Origin: Bradyrhizobium guangxiense
GTDB taxonomy: Bacteria > Pseudomonadota > Alphaproteobacteria > Rhizobiales > Xanthobacteraceae
Assembly: GCF_004114915.1 (NCBI RefSeq)
Contig: NZ_CP022219.1
Location: 2,758,501 to 2,822,500, forward strand
Length of the DNA stretch: 64,000 nt
Direction of reading: 5' to 3'
The number at the start of each line of letters is the position of its first letter. Positions within the stretch are counted from its first letter, which is position 1. Below, piece after piece: positions 35,829 through 45,252 of this stretch. The translations under genes were made by a program, and so were the position numbers. The notes below the pieces were generated by a model. The model ran no database searches. It was not told the DNA's origin and saw only the letters and a list, made by a program, of their open reading frames with translations.

Positions 35829-36977
35829 CTACGCCCGCTGGACCCCGATCACGCGGCCTTTCTCGATCGCCAGGGCCAGCTCGCCGCGCTTCAGCTTCAA
35901 GGCGGCATCGCCGAACAGCTCGCGGCGCCAGCCGCGCAAAGCAGGGACGTCGGCCTCGTCATCGGCCGCGATCTCCTCGAGATCATCGACCGTCGCGATC
36001 ACCTTGCTGGCGACCGCGTGGCGCTCGGCGGTCATGCGCAGCAGCACCTTCAAAAGCTCGACGATGGCCGCGCCATTGGAATTGTTGCGCGGCTTCTCCA
36101 GCTTCGGCAGCGTCGAAAAATCCCGCGCCAGCCCGCGCTCGACCGCGGCGACGATGTCCGCGCCCCATTTCGACTTCTCGAACCCCTTCGGCACCGAGCG
36201 CAGATGGGCGAGCTTTTCCAGCGTGGTCGGCGCGTGGGTCGCAATGTCGGTGATCGCCTCGTCGCGCAGCACGCGGCCGCGCGGCACGTCACGGCTCTGC
36301 GCCTCCTGCTCGCGCCAGGCCGCGACCTCCATCAGCACCGCGAGGTCCTTCGGCTTGCGCACCCGCGTCTTCAGCCGTTCCCAGGCGCGCTCGGGATGGA
36401 AGTCGTAGGTCCTGGGGGAGGTCAGGACTTCCATCTCGATCGAGACCCATTCGCTGCGGCGGCGCTTCTTGAGGTCGGCGTCGAGCGCTGCGAATACGTC
36501 GCGCAGATGCGTGACGTCGGACACCGCGTAATGCATCTGCTCCTTGGTCAGCGGCCGGCGCGACCAGTCGGTGAAGCGGTGGGTCTTGTCCGGGCGGTGG
36601 CCGGTCACCTTCTCAACCAGGGCGTCATAGGCGATGCTGTCGCCGTAGCCGAGCACCATCGCGGCGACTTGGGTGTCGAACACGGGATGCGGGATGATGT
36701 TGGCTTGATGCCAGATGATCTCGATGTCCTGGCGGGCGGCGTGGAAGACCTTCAGCACGCTCTCGTTGGCCATCAGCTCGAAGAACGGCTTGAGATCGAT
36801 GCCGGCAGCCAGGGTGTCGATGACGACGGCTTCCTCGGCGCTGGCCATCTGCACCACGCACAGCAGCGGGTAGTAGGTGGTCTCGCGCAGAAACTCGGTA
36901 TCGACGGTAATGACGGGATGCTTGGCCAGCCGGCTGCAGGCAGCCGCGAGGTCAGCGGTGGTGGTAATCAAATCCAT
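35829..36977 (-). CDS. rnd: Ribonuclease D
   Basis: A 382-residue 3'-5' exoribonuclease in tRNA maturation. DEDDy residues are visible: [10 protein letters not shown] (Asp, Glu near 25-27), [11 protein letters not shown] (Asp near 83) and [10 protein letters not shown] with Tyr and Asp near 150. One HRDC domain follows (about 205-290: [20 protein letters not shown]). ATG 36977. It ends opposite the aminotransferase. Confidence 0.95.
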   Translation of the reverse strand: MDLITTTADLAAACSRLAKHPVITVDTEFLRETTYYPLLCVVQMASAEEAVVIDTLAAGIDLKPFFELMANESVLKVFHAARQDIEIIWHQANIIPHPVFDTQVAAMVLGYGDSIAYDALVEKVTGHRPDKTHRFTDWSRRPLTKEQMHYAVSDVTHLRDVFAALDADLKKRRRSEWVSIEMEVLTSPRTYDFHPERAWERLKTRVRKPKDLAVLMEVAAWREQEAQSRDVPRGRVLRDEAITDIATHAPTTLEKLAHLRSVPKGFEKSKWGADIVAAVERGLARDFSTLPKLEKPRNNSNGAAIVELLKVLLRMTAERHAVASKVIATVDDLEEIAADDEADVPALRGWRRELFGDAALKLKRGELALAIEKGRVIGVQRA

Positions 36978-37093
36978 GAACGGCCCATGACACTTGGTAT
37001 CAGCCGTTCTGCCGAAAGTGCTGTGATGTCAAGGGGCTCGATGCGAATTCGAGCCTTGCATCCAGTCTGGAATCGCGTTTTCCGACCAAATTC

Positions 37094-37204
37094 CTATTCG
37101 TAGCGGATCCGGTGCGAGGATTTGCGGGCGCAAGGCAGCGCGACCACGACCACGCACATGGCAACCAGCGCCAGTCCCAGGAACTCGAAAACCAACAGAT
37201 CCAC
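37094..37204 (-). CDS. Tiny predicted membrane protein (36 aa)
   Basis: GTG 37204 preceded by CTGGAGATTTCGCC, a good ribosome binding site at 9-base spacing. MDLLVFEFLGLALVAMCVVV forms one membrane helix, followed by a Cys and a basic tail (ARKSSHRIRYE), giving an N-out/C-in type orientation by the positive-inside rule. It is too short for routine gene callers. It lies 117 bp upstream of rnd on the same strand. Function unknown. Confidence 0.5.
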   Translation of the reverse strand: MDLLVFEFLGLALVAMCVVVVALPCARKSSHRIRYE

Positions 37205-37319
37205 GGCGAAATCTCCAGAAACATTGATAGATTTGTCGGGGGTGCGTTGAGGGTCTGTTAATTGCAATGGTTACCGGCGGCAGGCACGGCCGCATGGTGG
37301 ACGCCGGGTTAATATGATT

Positions 37320-37347
37320 GGGGCGCCCTAAACGATTTCGGCGCCCC
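37320..37347 (-). terminator. Possible terminator of the ABC importer operon
   Basis: GGGGCGCC and GGCGCCCC form an 8-bp stem with a 12-base loop, 46 bp past the stop of the solute-binding protein gene. On the minus strand AATCATATTAAC follows, AT-rich but without a clean T-run. Confidence 0.55.
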
Positions 37348-37393
37348 GCTTGACGGAGCGCCGAATGAATGTTGGTGCGATGAAGTGCCGGTC

Positions 37394-38728
37394 TTAGGGC
37401 AGCTTCAGCGAGGTCTCCGCGTTGTACGGTTTCAGCGTCTCGTCGGCGGCCTTCTGGGCGGCGGCGAGGGCTTCCTTCGGCTGCTTCTTGCCGTTGAGGA
37501 CCAGCATCACCTCGTCCTCGAGATTCTTGCGCACCGGCACGGTCTTGTAGGTCGCGAACCAGGGCTTGGCGACGTCGAGCTGCTCGACGGCGGTCTTGGC
37601 GTCCGGGTTCTTGTTCAGGAATTCGACCATCTCGGGCGTCTTGTAGGCGGCCATGTTGGGCGCGAAATAGCCGGTGGCGCGGCTCCACCAGCCGCTCTTC
37701 TCGGGCGAGGTCATCCACTTGATCAGCGTCCAGGCGGCCTTCTGCTTGTCGGCCTCGAGCCCGGCCGGCATGATCAGGGAGGCGCCGCCGATCGGCACCG
37801 CGTTACGAACGTTGCGGGGGATGAAGGCGACCTTGTAGGCGAACTTGGCGTTGTCGCGCACATAGGTGAGCGAGCCCGTCGACAGCATCATCATCGCGGC
37901 ATTGCCTGATATGAAGGAGGTGCTGACGGCAGGGCCAGGCGTGGCGCCGGGCGTGTGGACCTTGTGCTTGTAGATGAGGTCGTTCCACCAGGAGAGCGCG
38001 CCCAGCATCGAGGGCGTGTCGTAATAGACCTCGCCGCCGAACTCCTCGTTGTAGTAGCGCCCGCCATTGCTCATGGTGAGCGTTTCCATCATCCAGCCGC
38101 AATAGTCGTAGGCGCAGGGGATCGCGATGCCCCATTGGGTCACCTTGTCGCCCTCGCGCTTGGTCAGCTTCTTGGCCCAGTCGGTGAGCTCGGCCCAGGT
38201 CTGCGGCGGCTTGTTCGGATCGAGGCCAGCTTCCTTGGCCTTGTCGGCGTTGATGTAGAGCAGCGGCGTCGAATTGTGGAACGGCACGCCGTAGACCGAG
38301 CGATTGATCACCGCGTTGCCCTGCAGCGCCGGGAAGAACTGGCCGAGGAACTGCTCCTTGGTGGTGCCGTCCGCCTTGATCAGCGCATCGAGATTGGTGA
38401 GCTCGTTCTCGATCTGCATGTCCAGCAGAAAGTTGGCGGACATGATCACGGCGGCTGGCGGCTTGCCGGCCTTGATGGCGGCGCGCGTCTTGATCAGCGT
38501 GTCGTCATAGGAGCCGGTGTAGACCGCGGTCGCCTTGACGTCGGGATGGGTCTCGTTGAACTCCTTGATCAAGGTGCCCATGTCGCGGGCGAGCTTGCCG
38601 TCGACGGGGACGGGGAAGAACAAATCGACCTCGGTCGGACCTTCGCCGGCGAGGGCCGGAAGGGCGAGCGCGCCGGCCAGTGTGCCTACTATGGCAAGGC
38701 CGAGTACGAGCCTGCGGGAAAACAGCAT
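37394..38728 (-). CDS. ABC importer solute-binding protein (UgpB-like)
   Basis: 444 residues from ATG 38728; the signal peptide MLFSRRLVLGLAIVGTLAGA ends ALAGE near 27. The mature protein belongs to family 1 binding proteins: LFFPVPVDGKLARDMGTLIK, EFNETHPDVKATAVYTGSYD, YGVPFHNSTPLLYINADKAK and SGWWSRATGYFAPNMAAY. These blocks are those of glycerol-3-phosphate receptor UgpB. Together with the phosphodiesterase gene of the operon this points to glycerophosphodiester or glycerol-phosphate uptake, though sugars cannot be excluded. Confidence 0.87.
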   Translation of the reverse strand: MLFSRRLVLGLAIVGTLAGALALPALAGEGPTEVDLFFPVPVDGKLARDMGTLIKEFNETHPDVKATAVYTGSYDDTLIKTRAAIKAGKPPAAVIMSANFLLDMQIENELTNLDALIKADGTTKEQFLGQFFPALQGNAVINRSVYGVPFHNSTPLLYINADKAKEAGLDPNKPPQTWAELTDWAKKLTKREGDKVTQWGIAIPCAYDYCGWMMETLTMSNGGRYYNEEFGGEVYYDTPSMLGALSWWNDLIYKHKVHTPGATPGPAVSTSFISGNAAMMMLSTGSLTYVRDNAKFAYKVAFIPRNVRNAVPIGGASLIMPAGLEADKQKAAWTLIKWMTSPEKSGWWSRATGYFAPNMAAYKTPEMVEFLNKNPDAKTAVEQLDVAKPWFATYKTVPVRKNLEDEVMLVLNGKKQPKEALAAAQKAADETLKPYNAETSLKLP

Positions 38729-38739
38729 CGGAAAATCTC

Positions 38740-39609
38740 CTATTTGATGCCTGAGGTGACGAAAGAGCTGATGAAGCGCTTCTGGAAGATCAGGAAGGTG
38801 ACGAGCAGCGGGGCGATCACCATCAACGTGCCCGCAGCGATGGTGCCCCAGGCCTGGGTGCCTTCGGCGGTCTTGGTGAAGACGGAGAGGCCCACTGTGA
38901 GCGGCCGTTTGTCCGGCGAGTTGATCACCATCAGCGGCCAGAGGAAGTCGTTCCAGTGGCTGGGCACAGAGATGATGGCGAAGGCCGAGAAGCTCGGCAT
39001 CGACAGCGGCACGTAGATGTGGCGGATGCGTTGGAGCAGGCTGGCGCCGTCGATCAGGGCGGCGTCTTCCAACTCGGTCGGAATGGCTTCGAACGCCTGG
39101 CGCATCAAGAAGGTGCCGAAGGCCGAGGCGAAGAACGGCATCATCACCCCAGTGAGCGTGTCGTAGAGACCGAGCTGCGCCACGAGCTTCAGGTTCGGCA
39201 CGATCAGCAGCACCGGCACCAGCATCAGCTGCATCAGGAACAGGTAGAAGATCAGCGTCTTGCCGACGAAGGCGAGGCGCGCAAAGGCAAAGCCCGCCAG
39301 CGTGATGGTGACGAACTGCACCAGCAAGATGCCGGCGCAGATGATCGTGGTGTTGAGCGTGTAGCGCGGGAAGTCGCCGATCTCCCAGGCATCCCTGATG
39401 TTGTCGAGCGTGGGTTTGAGGCTCGGCATCAGCTCGGCCATGGCGTTGATTCCGTCGGAGGCCGGGCGCAGCGTCGCCACGACCATCCATAGAAAAGGGA
39501 TGAGCCAGACGATCGCGAGCAGCACGGTCAGCGCAAAGCCGAGCTTCGGCGTGATCTCGCCCCTTGTCGCGAGCGGGGCGTCTTTGTAGAGCCAGTCGAA
39601 CAGCTTCAT
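38740..39609 (-). CDS. ABC importer permease (UgpE-like)
   Basis: 289 residues with six membrane helices, MKLFDWLYKDAPLATRGEIT at the start. The EAA loop reads ELEDAALIDGASLLQRIRHI followed by YVPLSMPSF. Overlaps the preceding permease by 4 bp and ends 11 bp before the binding protein gene. Confidence 0.9.
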   Translation of the reverse strand: MKLFDWLYKDAPLATRGEITPKLGFALTVLLAIVWLIPFLWMVVATLRPASDGINAMAELMPSLKPTLDNIRDAWEIGDFPRYTLNTTIICAGILLVQFVTITLAGFAFARLAFVGKTLIFYLFLMQLMLVPVLLIVPNLKLVAQLGLYDTLTGVMMPFFASAFGTFLMRQAFEAIPTELEDAALIDGASLLQRIRHIYVPLSMPSFSAFAIISVPSHWNDFLWPLMVINSPDKRPLTVGLSVFTKTAEGTQAWGTIAAGTLMVIAPLLVTFLIFQKRFISSFVTSGIK

Positions 39610-40556
39610 GGCCCGCCCTCGCGGTTCGCCATGGTGCGGAAGGACAGGGCAGTGAGGCCCATCAGCGCGGCCAGCGTCAGCAGCGTCGCCGCCGAGGCCT
39701 TGCCGATGTCGTAATGCTCGACCGCCTGCTGGTAGATGTAGAACAGCACGAGATTGGTCGCGTTGGACGGGCCACCCTGGGTCATGACGAAGACGTGGTC
39801 GACCTGCGTCACCGCATTGAGGATTGCGATGACGGTGACGAACAGGAAGGTGGGCTTGAGCTCCGGCAGGATGATGTGGCGCAGGCGCATGTAAGGGCCG
39901 GCACCGTCGAGATGGGCTGCCTCCATCACATCCTCGGGCACGGCCTGGAGGCCGGCGAGGAAGAACAGCATGTAATAGCCGGCATTCTTCCAGATCGTGA
40001 TGACCATGATCGCGTAAAGCGCGATGTCGGGGTCGCCGAGCCAGTTCGGCAGCACCGGAAGCAGCCGGCCGATGTAATAGTCGATCAAGCCGACATTGGG
40101 CAGGAAGATGAACAGGAACAGCGCAGACGCCGCGACCATCGGGATCAGCACCGGCAGGAACAGCGCGGCGCGCAGCGCGCTGCTCACGGCATGGGTGCGC
40201 GACAGCGCCAGCGCGAACAACAGCGCCAGGGCGATGCTCGGGATTGCGGTGCCGGCTGCGTAGACGAGATTGTTGACGACGGCGCCGGTGAAGGCGGGGT
40301 CGGCCAGCACCGCGCTGACATTGTCGAGGCCGACGAAGCGCACCGGCGCTTTCGGCGTGGCGCGCTGATAGAGCGCGTCGATGAGGACCCGCCCCATCGC
40401 GCCATAGGTGAACAGCGCGAGGAAGACCAGCGAGGGCAGCAGCAGCAGATAGGCCGGCAGCGAGGCTTTGAAGCGGACGATCAGGCGTTTCAGGACATCC
40501 GGCCGCGCCGCCGCGGAGGTCGCGACCGGGAGAGCCGCGGGTTCGGCAAGGCTCAT
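39606..40556 (-). CDS. ABC importer permease (UgpA-like)
   Basis: Start ATG 40556 (MSLAEPAALPVATSAAARPD), overlapping the phosphoesterase stop by 4 bp; 316 residues, six helices, first at about 33-55 (AYLLLLPSLVFLALFTYG). The EAA loop is DVMEAAHLDGAGPYMRLRHI. MalF/UgpA family. A long out-of-frame extension above the start belongs to the phosphoesterase gene. Confidence 0.9.
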   Translation of the reverse strand: MSLAEPAALPVATSAAARPDVLKRLIVRFKASLPAYLLLLPSLVFLALFTYGAMGRVLIDALYQRATPKAPVRFVGLDNVSAVLADPAFTGAVVNNLVYAAGTAIPSIALALLFALALSRTHAVSSALRAALFLPVLIPMVAASALFLFIFLPNVGLIDYYIGRLLPVLPNWLGDPDIALYAIMVITIWKNAGYYMLFFLAGLQAVPEDVMEAAHLDGAGPYMRLRHIILPELKPTFLFVTVIAILNAVTQVDHVFVMTQGGPSNATNLVLFYIYQQAVEHYDIGKASAATLLTLAALMGLTALSFRTMANREGGP

Positions 40557-41404
40557 CTCACCGCCGCGAACTTGAGCGCATAGTCGCGCCCGTCCATTCC
40601 CGCGGGCGGCGCGAAGGGGAGGCGCAGACTCTGGTCGAGGAAGTCGTGGCTGTGCACCACGAGATTGTCGCCGTCGATCAGCACGACACCATAGGCCGGC
40701 GGCTCGTGGCTCCCGAGATGCGGCGCGTTCGCATCGAGCTCGAACCAGACCTGGTGATTGGTGCCGCGCAGCGTCGAGAACGGAATCTTGCCGTAGCTGC
40801 CGAAGATCGGCCGGTGCACATGGCCGAAGAACAGATGGCGGATGCGCGCGCGATAGGGCGCGATGACTTCCGCGAATTCGGCGCTCTGCTTCAGCCCGAT
40901 CTCGTCCATCGCGTGGACGCCCACGGGGAAGGGCGGATGATGCATGAAGACGACGAACTCTTGGCCTGCGGACGCGGCGGCAAGCGTGCTCGCGAGCCAG
41001 CCGAGGCGCCTTGCGCACATCTCGCCGGCATGGCTGGTCTCGTCCAGCGTGTCGAGGAAGACGAACAGGCCGTGCTCGGTGGTGCGCGTGCCCTGCACGA
41101 AACCGTTGGAATCGCGCGGCGCCGCTTTCAGTGCGTCGAGGCAGGTCACGCGGCGGTCGTGATTGCCGACCATGGCGATGTAGGGCATCTTCAGCGCAGC
41201 CATCGCCTCGGCGAAGTTGGCGTAGGAGTCAGCCTCGCCCCAATGGGTGAGGTCGCCGGTCACCACCGCAAATGCAGCGTCGGACTGGTGCTTGTTGATG
41301 TCCGCGATCGCCGCGTCCAGCCGGGCGCGCGGGTCGAGCCCGTAGAGCGTCGAGCCGGGATTCGCCAGATGCGTGTCGGTGAGGTGGATGAATTTGAAGG
41401 GCAT
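40553..41404 (-). CDS. Metallophosphoesterase (GpdQ/CpdA-like)
   Basis: 283 residues with all calcineurin-like metal motifs: FIHLTDTHL, VTGDLTHWGEAD, MVGNHDRR, FMHHPPFPVGVHAMDEIG and FFGHVHRPIFGSYG. GpdQ-type enzymes cleave glycerophosphodiesters, CpdA cleaves cyclic AMP. As first gene of an operon with a UgpABE-like importer, a glycerophosphodiester role is more likely. No signal peptide, so it acts in the cytoplasm after uptake. Confidence 0.85.
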   Translation of the reverse strand: MPFKFIHLTDTHLANPGSTLYGLDPRARLDAAIADINKHQSDAAFAVVTGDLTHWGEADSYANFAEAMAALKMPYIAMVGNHDRRVTCLDALKAAPRDSNGFVQGTRTTEHGLFVFLDTLDETSHAGEMCARRLGWLASTLAAASAGQEFVVFMHHPPFPVGVHAMDEIGLKQSAEFAEVIAPYRARIRHLFFGHVHRPIFGSYGKIPFSTLRGTNHQVWFELDANAPHLGSHEPPAYGVVLIDGDNLVVHSHDFLDQSLRLPFAPPAGMDGRDYALKFAAVR

Positions 41405-41610
41405 GCGCGCCTGTCAGGACTGTTCGAGGAGACGGACGCCTCCGGCAAGACGACCCTGACAGGCGGTTAGAGCGCGTGTGTTTCAGTTTGATGACAGCGG
41501 TTCCCGCGGGCGGGACGTGTCCACAAGGCTCGCGGGACTGGAATGGACCGCGCAAGGCGCAATCCATGCCGTGCATCAATCAGAGATGGTGGTGCGCGGT
41601 CGAACCCGCC

Positions 41611-43083
41611 TCACGTCCCGCAGAACGTCTGCAACACCCGCTGGTCCGGCAGCGGCGGATCGGCATAGGCCGCATACTCCGGCTGGTCTTCGAATGGCTT
41701 GGCCAGCACCTGCACCAGCTCCTCGAACGGCGCGTAATTGTCGTCGTTCACCGCGGCCTGGATCACGGCCTCGACGCGGTGGTTGCGCGGGATGAACATG
41801 GGATTGACCGCGTGCATGGCCGCCTGCCGCTCGACGGCGCCTTGCGACTCCAGCGCGATGCGCGCGCGCCAACGGCCCTCCCATTCGTCGAAGGCTGCGG
41901 GCTCCATGAACTGCGCCCGAACGTCGGCGGCGTCATCGCCTGCGGCCTCGCCGAGCTTGCGGAAGGTGAGGGTGAAGTCGGCGTGGTTCTTGGCCATGGT
42001 ATCTAACAGGTCCTGGATCAGGGCCTCGTCGCCGTCGCGCATCGTGAACAGGCCGACCTTCTTGCGCAGGCCCGCCTGGTAGGCGTCGCTGAACTGATCG
42101 GAGAACGCGCCGAGGATCTCTTGCGCCTCGGCGACCGCCTTTTCCTGCTCGTCCGAGAACAGCGGCAGCAGGCATTCGGCAAGACGCGTCAGATTCCAAA
42201 AGCCGATGCGCGGCTGGTTGGCATAGGCGTAGCGACCCATCTCGTCGATCGAGGAGAACACCTGGGCGGGATTGTAGGCGTCCATGAAGGCGCAGGGGCC
42301 GTAGTCGATGGTCTCGCCCGAGATGGAGCTGTTGTCGGTGTTCATCACGCCATGGATGAAGCCGACCAGCAGCCAGCGCGCGATCAGCTCGGCTTGGCGC
42401 GCGACGATAGCGGCGAGCAGGGCGTGATAGGGTCGCTCGGCCTGCACCAGCTCCGGATAGTGCCGGGCGATGACGTGATCGGCGAGCCGGCGGATCGCCT
42501 CGGTGTCGCGGCGGACGGCGAAGAACTGGAAGGTGCCGACGCGGATGTGGCTGGAGGCGATCCGCGTCAGCACTGCGCCGGGCAGCGCGGTCTCGCGGAT
42601 GACGTGCTCGCCGGTGACGACGGCGGCGAGCGAGCGCGTGGTCGGGATGCCGAGCGCGTACATCGCTTCGCTGACGATGTATTCGCGTAGGACTGGCCCG
42701 AGCGCGGCGCGGCCATCGCCGCGGCGGGAGAACGGGGTGGGGCCGCTTCCCTTGAGCTGGATGTCGCGGCGGACGCCGTCGCTGTCGATGACCTCGCCGA
42801 GCAGGATAGCGCGGCCGTCGCCGAGCTGCGGCACGAAATGCCCGAACTGGTGGCCGGCATAGGCCATGGCGATAGGATCGGCCCCGGAGGGAACCGTCTT
42901 GCCGGCCAGGATCGCCGCGCCTTCCGCCGTCTCCAGCAGATCGGGATCGAGCCCGAGCTGGATCGCCAGCGGCCGGTTCAGCTTGATCAGCCGGGGGGCC
43001 GCGACCGGGGTCGGCGCAACGCGGGCAAAGAAGCTGTCCGGCAGCGCCGAATAGGAGTTCTGGAAGGGGAAATGTACCGTCAT
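41611..43083 (-). CDS. selO: Protein adenylyltransferase SelO (YdiU family)
   Basis: 490 residues from ATG 43083 ([20 protein letters not shown]). A kinase-like pseudokinase that transfers AMP to Ser, Thr or Tyr of redox proteins. Nucleotide elements: [60 protein letters not shown] and DYGPCAFMD with the metal Asp. The C terminus ends TFCGT; the Cys sits where eukaryotic SelO has selenocysteine. Divergent from aspS. Confidence 0.92.
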   Translation of the reverse strand: MTVHFPFQNSYSALPDSFFARVAPTPVAAPRLIKLNRPLAIQLGLDPDLLETAEGAAILAGKTVPSGADPIAMAYAGHQFGHFVPQLGDGRAILLGEVIDSDGVRRDIQLKGSGPTPFSRRGDGRAALGPVLREYIVSEAMYALGIPTTRSLAAVVTGEHVIRETALPGAVLTRIASSHIRVGTFQFFAVRRDTEAIRRLADHVIARHYPELVQAERPYHALLAAIVARQAELIARWLLVGFIHGVMNTDNSSISGETIDYGPCAFMDAYNPAQVFSSIDEMGRYAYANQPRIGFWNLTRLAECLLPLFSDEQEKAVAEAQEILGAFSDQFSDAYQAGLRKKVGLFTMRDGDEALIQDLLDTMAKNHADFTLTFRKLGEAAGDDAADVRAQFMEPAAFDEWEGRWRARIALESQGAVERQAAMHAVNPMFIPRNHRVEAVIQAAVNDDNYAPFEELVQVLAKPFEDQPEYAAYADPPLPDQRVLQTFCGT

Positions 43084-43279
43084 GACCTCAAGATAGGGCT
43101 GGAACGTCAATCGGCAAAGGTTCGGCCTCGGATAAGCCAAAAATGGGCATCTGAGGTCCAAAACAGGCCGTTCCCTTGGTTGCCGCCCCGGTTCTGCCGG
43201 GGTAACCCCTGCCGCAATCTCGGACCGGCCACGACAGGCGGTTCGATTCGCTTCCTCAGACATTGATTTTGGGACGACC

Positions 43280-45052
43280 ATGCATCGCTACCGGTCACAT
43301 ACATGCGGCGCGCTCCGCGAGAGCAACATCGGCGAGACGGTCCGCCTGTCGGGCTGGGTCCATCGCGTTCGCGACCATGGCGGCGTGCTGTTCATCGACC
43401 TGCGCGACCATTACGGCCTGACCCAGTGCGTGGTCGACCCGGACTCGCCGGCATTCTCGCTGGCCGAGAAGCTGCGCTCGGAATTCGTGGTGCGGATGGA
43501 CGGCAAGGCCCGCCGCCGCCCCGAGGGCACCGACAATGACGACCTGCCGACCGGCAAGGTCGAGGTCTATATCAGCGAGATCGAGGTGCTGGGCCCGGCC
43601 GGCGCCCTGCCGCTGCCGGTGTTCGGCGACCAGGACTATCCTGAAGATATCCGCCTGAAGTACCGCTTCCTCGACCTGCGTCGCGAGAAGCTGCATCAGA
43701 ACATCATGACGCGCGTCGAGATCATCAAGTCGATGCGCCGGCGCATGGAGGGGCAGGGTTTCTTCGAGTTCAATACCCCGATCCTGACCGCGTCTTCGCC
43801 GGAAGGCGCGCGCGACTTCCTGGTGCCCTCGCGCATCCATCCGGGAAAATTCTACGCGCTGCCGCAGGCGCCGCAGCAGTACAAGCAGCTCTTGATGATG
43901 TCGGGCTTCGACCGCTACTTCCAGATCGCGCCCTGCTTCCGCGACGAGGACCCGCGCGCCGACCGTCTGCCGGGCGAGTTCTACCAGCTCGACGTCGAGA
44001 TGAGCTTTGTGACGCAGGAAGATGTGTTCGCAGCGATGGAGCCTGTGATCACCGGCGTGTTCGAAGAGTTTGCCAAGGGCAAGCCCGTGACGAAGGGCTG
44101 GCGCCGCATTCCGTTCGCCGAAGCCTTGCGCAAATACGGCAGCGACAAGCCGGACCTGCGCAACCCCATCGAGATGCAGGACGTCTCCGAGCACTTCCGC
44201 GGCTCCGGCTTCAAGGTCTTTGCGCGCATGCTCGAAGACCCCAAGAACCAGGTCTGGGCGATCCCGGCGCCGGGCGGCGGCAGCCGCGCTTTCTGCGACC
44301 GCATGAACTCGTGGGCGCAGGGCGAGGGCCAGCCCGGCCTCGGCTACATCATGTGGCGCGAGGGCGGCGAGGGCGCAGGTCCACTCGCGAACAACATCGG
44401 GCCTGAGCGCACCGCTGCGATCCGCGCGCAACTCGGCACCAAGGAGGGCGATGCTGCCTTTTTCGTTGCCGGCGATCCCGACAAGTTCTGGAAGTTCTCA
44501 GGTCTTGCCCGCAACAAGGTCGGCGAGGAGTTGAACCTCACCGACAAGGAGCGGTTTGAGCTCGCCTGGATCGTCGACTTCCCGATGTACGAATACAACG
44601 AGGACGACAAGAAGGTCGACTTCTCGCACAACCCGTTCTCAATGCCGCAGGGTGGTCTCGAGGCGCTGAAGGGCCAGGATCCGCTGACCATCAAGGCGTT
44701 CCAGTACGACATCACCTGCAACGGCTACGAGATCGCCTCGGGCGGCATCCGAAACCACGTGCCGGAAGCGATGGTGAAGGCGTTCGAGATCGCAGGCTAC
44801 GGCGAGCAGGAAGTGGTCGAGCGCTTTGGCGGCATGTACCGCGCCTTCCAGTACGGCGCGCCGCCACATGGCGGCATGGCCGCGGGCGTCGACCGCATCG
44901 TGATGCTGCTCTGTGGCACCACGAATCTGCGCGAGATCTCGCTGTTCCCGATGAACCAGCAGGCCATGGACCTCTTGATGGGCGCTCCGTCGGAAGCCAC
45001 CACCAAGCAGCTGCGCGAGCTGCATGTGCGGGTGAACCTGCCGCAGAAATGA
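43280..45052 (+). CDS. aspS: Aspartyl-tRNA synthetase (probably non-discriminating)
   Basis: 590 residues, bacterial type with the GAD insertion. Anticodon domain: [20 protein letters not shown]; class II motif 2 [20 protein letters not shown]; motif 3 [20 protein letters not shown]. The RDHGG with His at the place of the discriminating Leu (RDLG in enteric enzymes) is typical of enzymes that also charge tRNA-Asn, the Asp being later amidated by GatCAB. ATG 43280. Confidence 0.96.
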   Translation: MHRYRSHTCGALRESNIGETVRLSGWVHRVRDHGGVLFIDLRDHYGLTQCVVDPDSPAFSLAEKLRSEFVVRMDGKARRRPEGTDNDDLPTGKVEVYISEIEVLGPAGALPLPVFGDQDYPEDIRLKYRFLDLRREKLHQNIMTRVEIIKSMRRRMEGQGFFEFNTPILTASSPEGARDFLVPSRIHPGKFYALPQAPQQYKQLLMMSGFDRYFQIAPCFRDEDPRADRLPGEFYQLDVEMSFVTQEDVFAAMEPVITGVFEEFAKGKPVTKGWRRIPFAEALRKYGSDKPDLRNPIEMQDVSEHFRGSGFKVFARMLEDPKNQVWAIPAPGGGSRAFCDRMNSWAQGEGQPGLGYIMWREGGEGAGPLANNIGPERTAAIRAQLGTKEGDAAFFVAGDPDKFWKFSGLARNKVGEELNLTDKERFELAWIVDFPMYEYNEDDKKVDFSHNPFSMPQGGLEALKGQDPLTIKAFQYDITCNGYEIASGGIRNHVPEAMVKAFEIAGYGEQEVVERFGGMYRAFQYGAPPHGGMAAGVDRIVMLLCGTTNLREISLFPMNQQAMDLLMGAPSEATTKQLRELHVRVNLPQK

Positions 45053-45127
45053 GGCTTTTGCCTCTCCCCGCGCTTGTCTCGCCGAAGCTTCAGCGAAGGC
45101 GGACGCGGGGAAGGCTCTCTCCACGCT

Positions 45128-45205
45128 GTCATTGCGAGCGCAGCGAAGCAATCCAGGATCTTTCCGCGGGGGGACTCTGGATTGCTTCGCTGCGCTCGCA
45201 ATGAC
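45128..45205. repeat. Perfect 29-bp inverted repeat around aspS 3' region
   Basis: The left arm (45128-45156, beginning GTCATTGCGAGCGCAGCGAA) and right arm (45177-45205, ending CGCTGCGCTCGCAATGAC) match base for base across a 20-base loop. This is a well-known type of intergenic palindrome in alphaproteobacterial genomes. Placed between the convergent ends of aspS and the gene at 45253. Confidence 0.95.
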
Positions 45206-45252
45206 GGGGAGGGATTTTCGTCAGTTCAACTGCCACCGCTTTCGCAGCGGCC

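Noticed and set aside
37000..37224. 74-codon minus-strand frame overlapping the tiny membrane protein
   Set aside because: The alternative 36-residue frame has a better ribosome site and a clean membrane helix; this one reads as a Trp/Ser/Arg-rich shadow.
41409..41464. Possible Pho box or operator (CTGTCAGGAC and the GCCTGTCAGG/CCTGACAGGC inverted repeat) upstream of the ABC importer operon
   Set aside because: The halves do not have the 11-bp spacing of a Pho box, and the inverted repeat arms are 36 bp apart; too weak to call, though the location is suitable.
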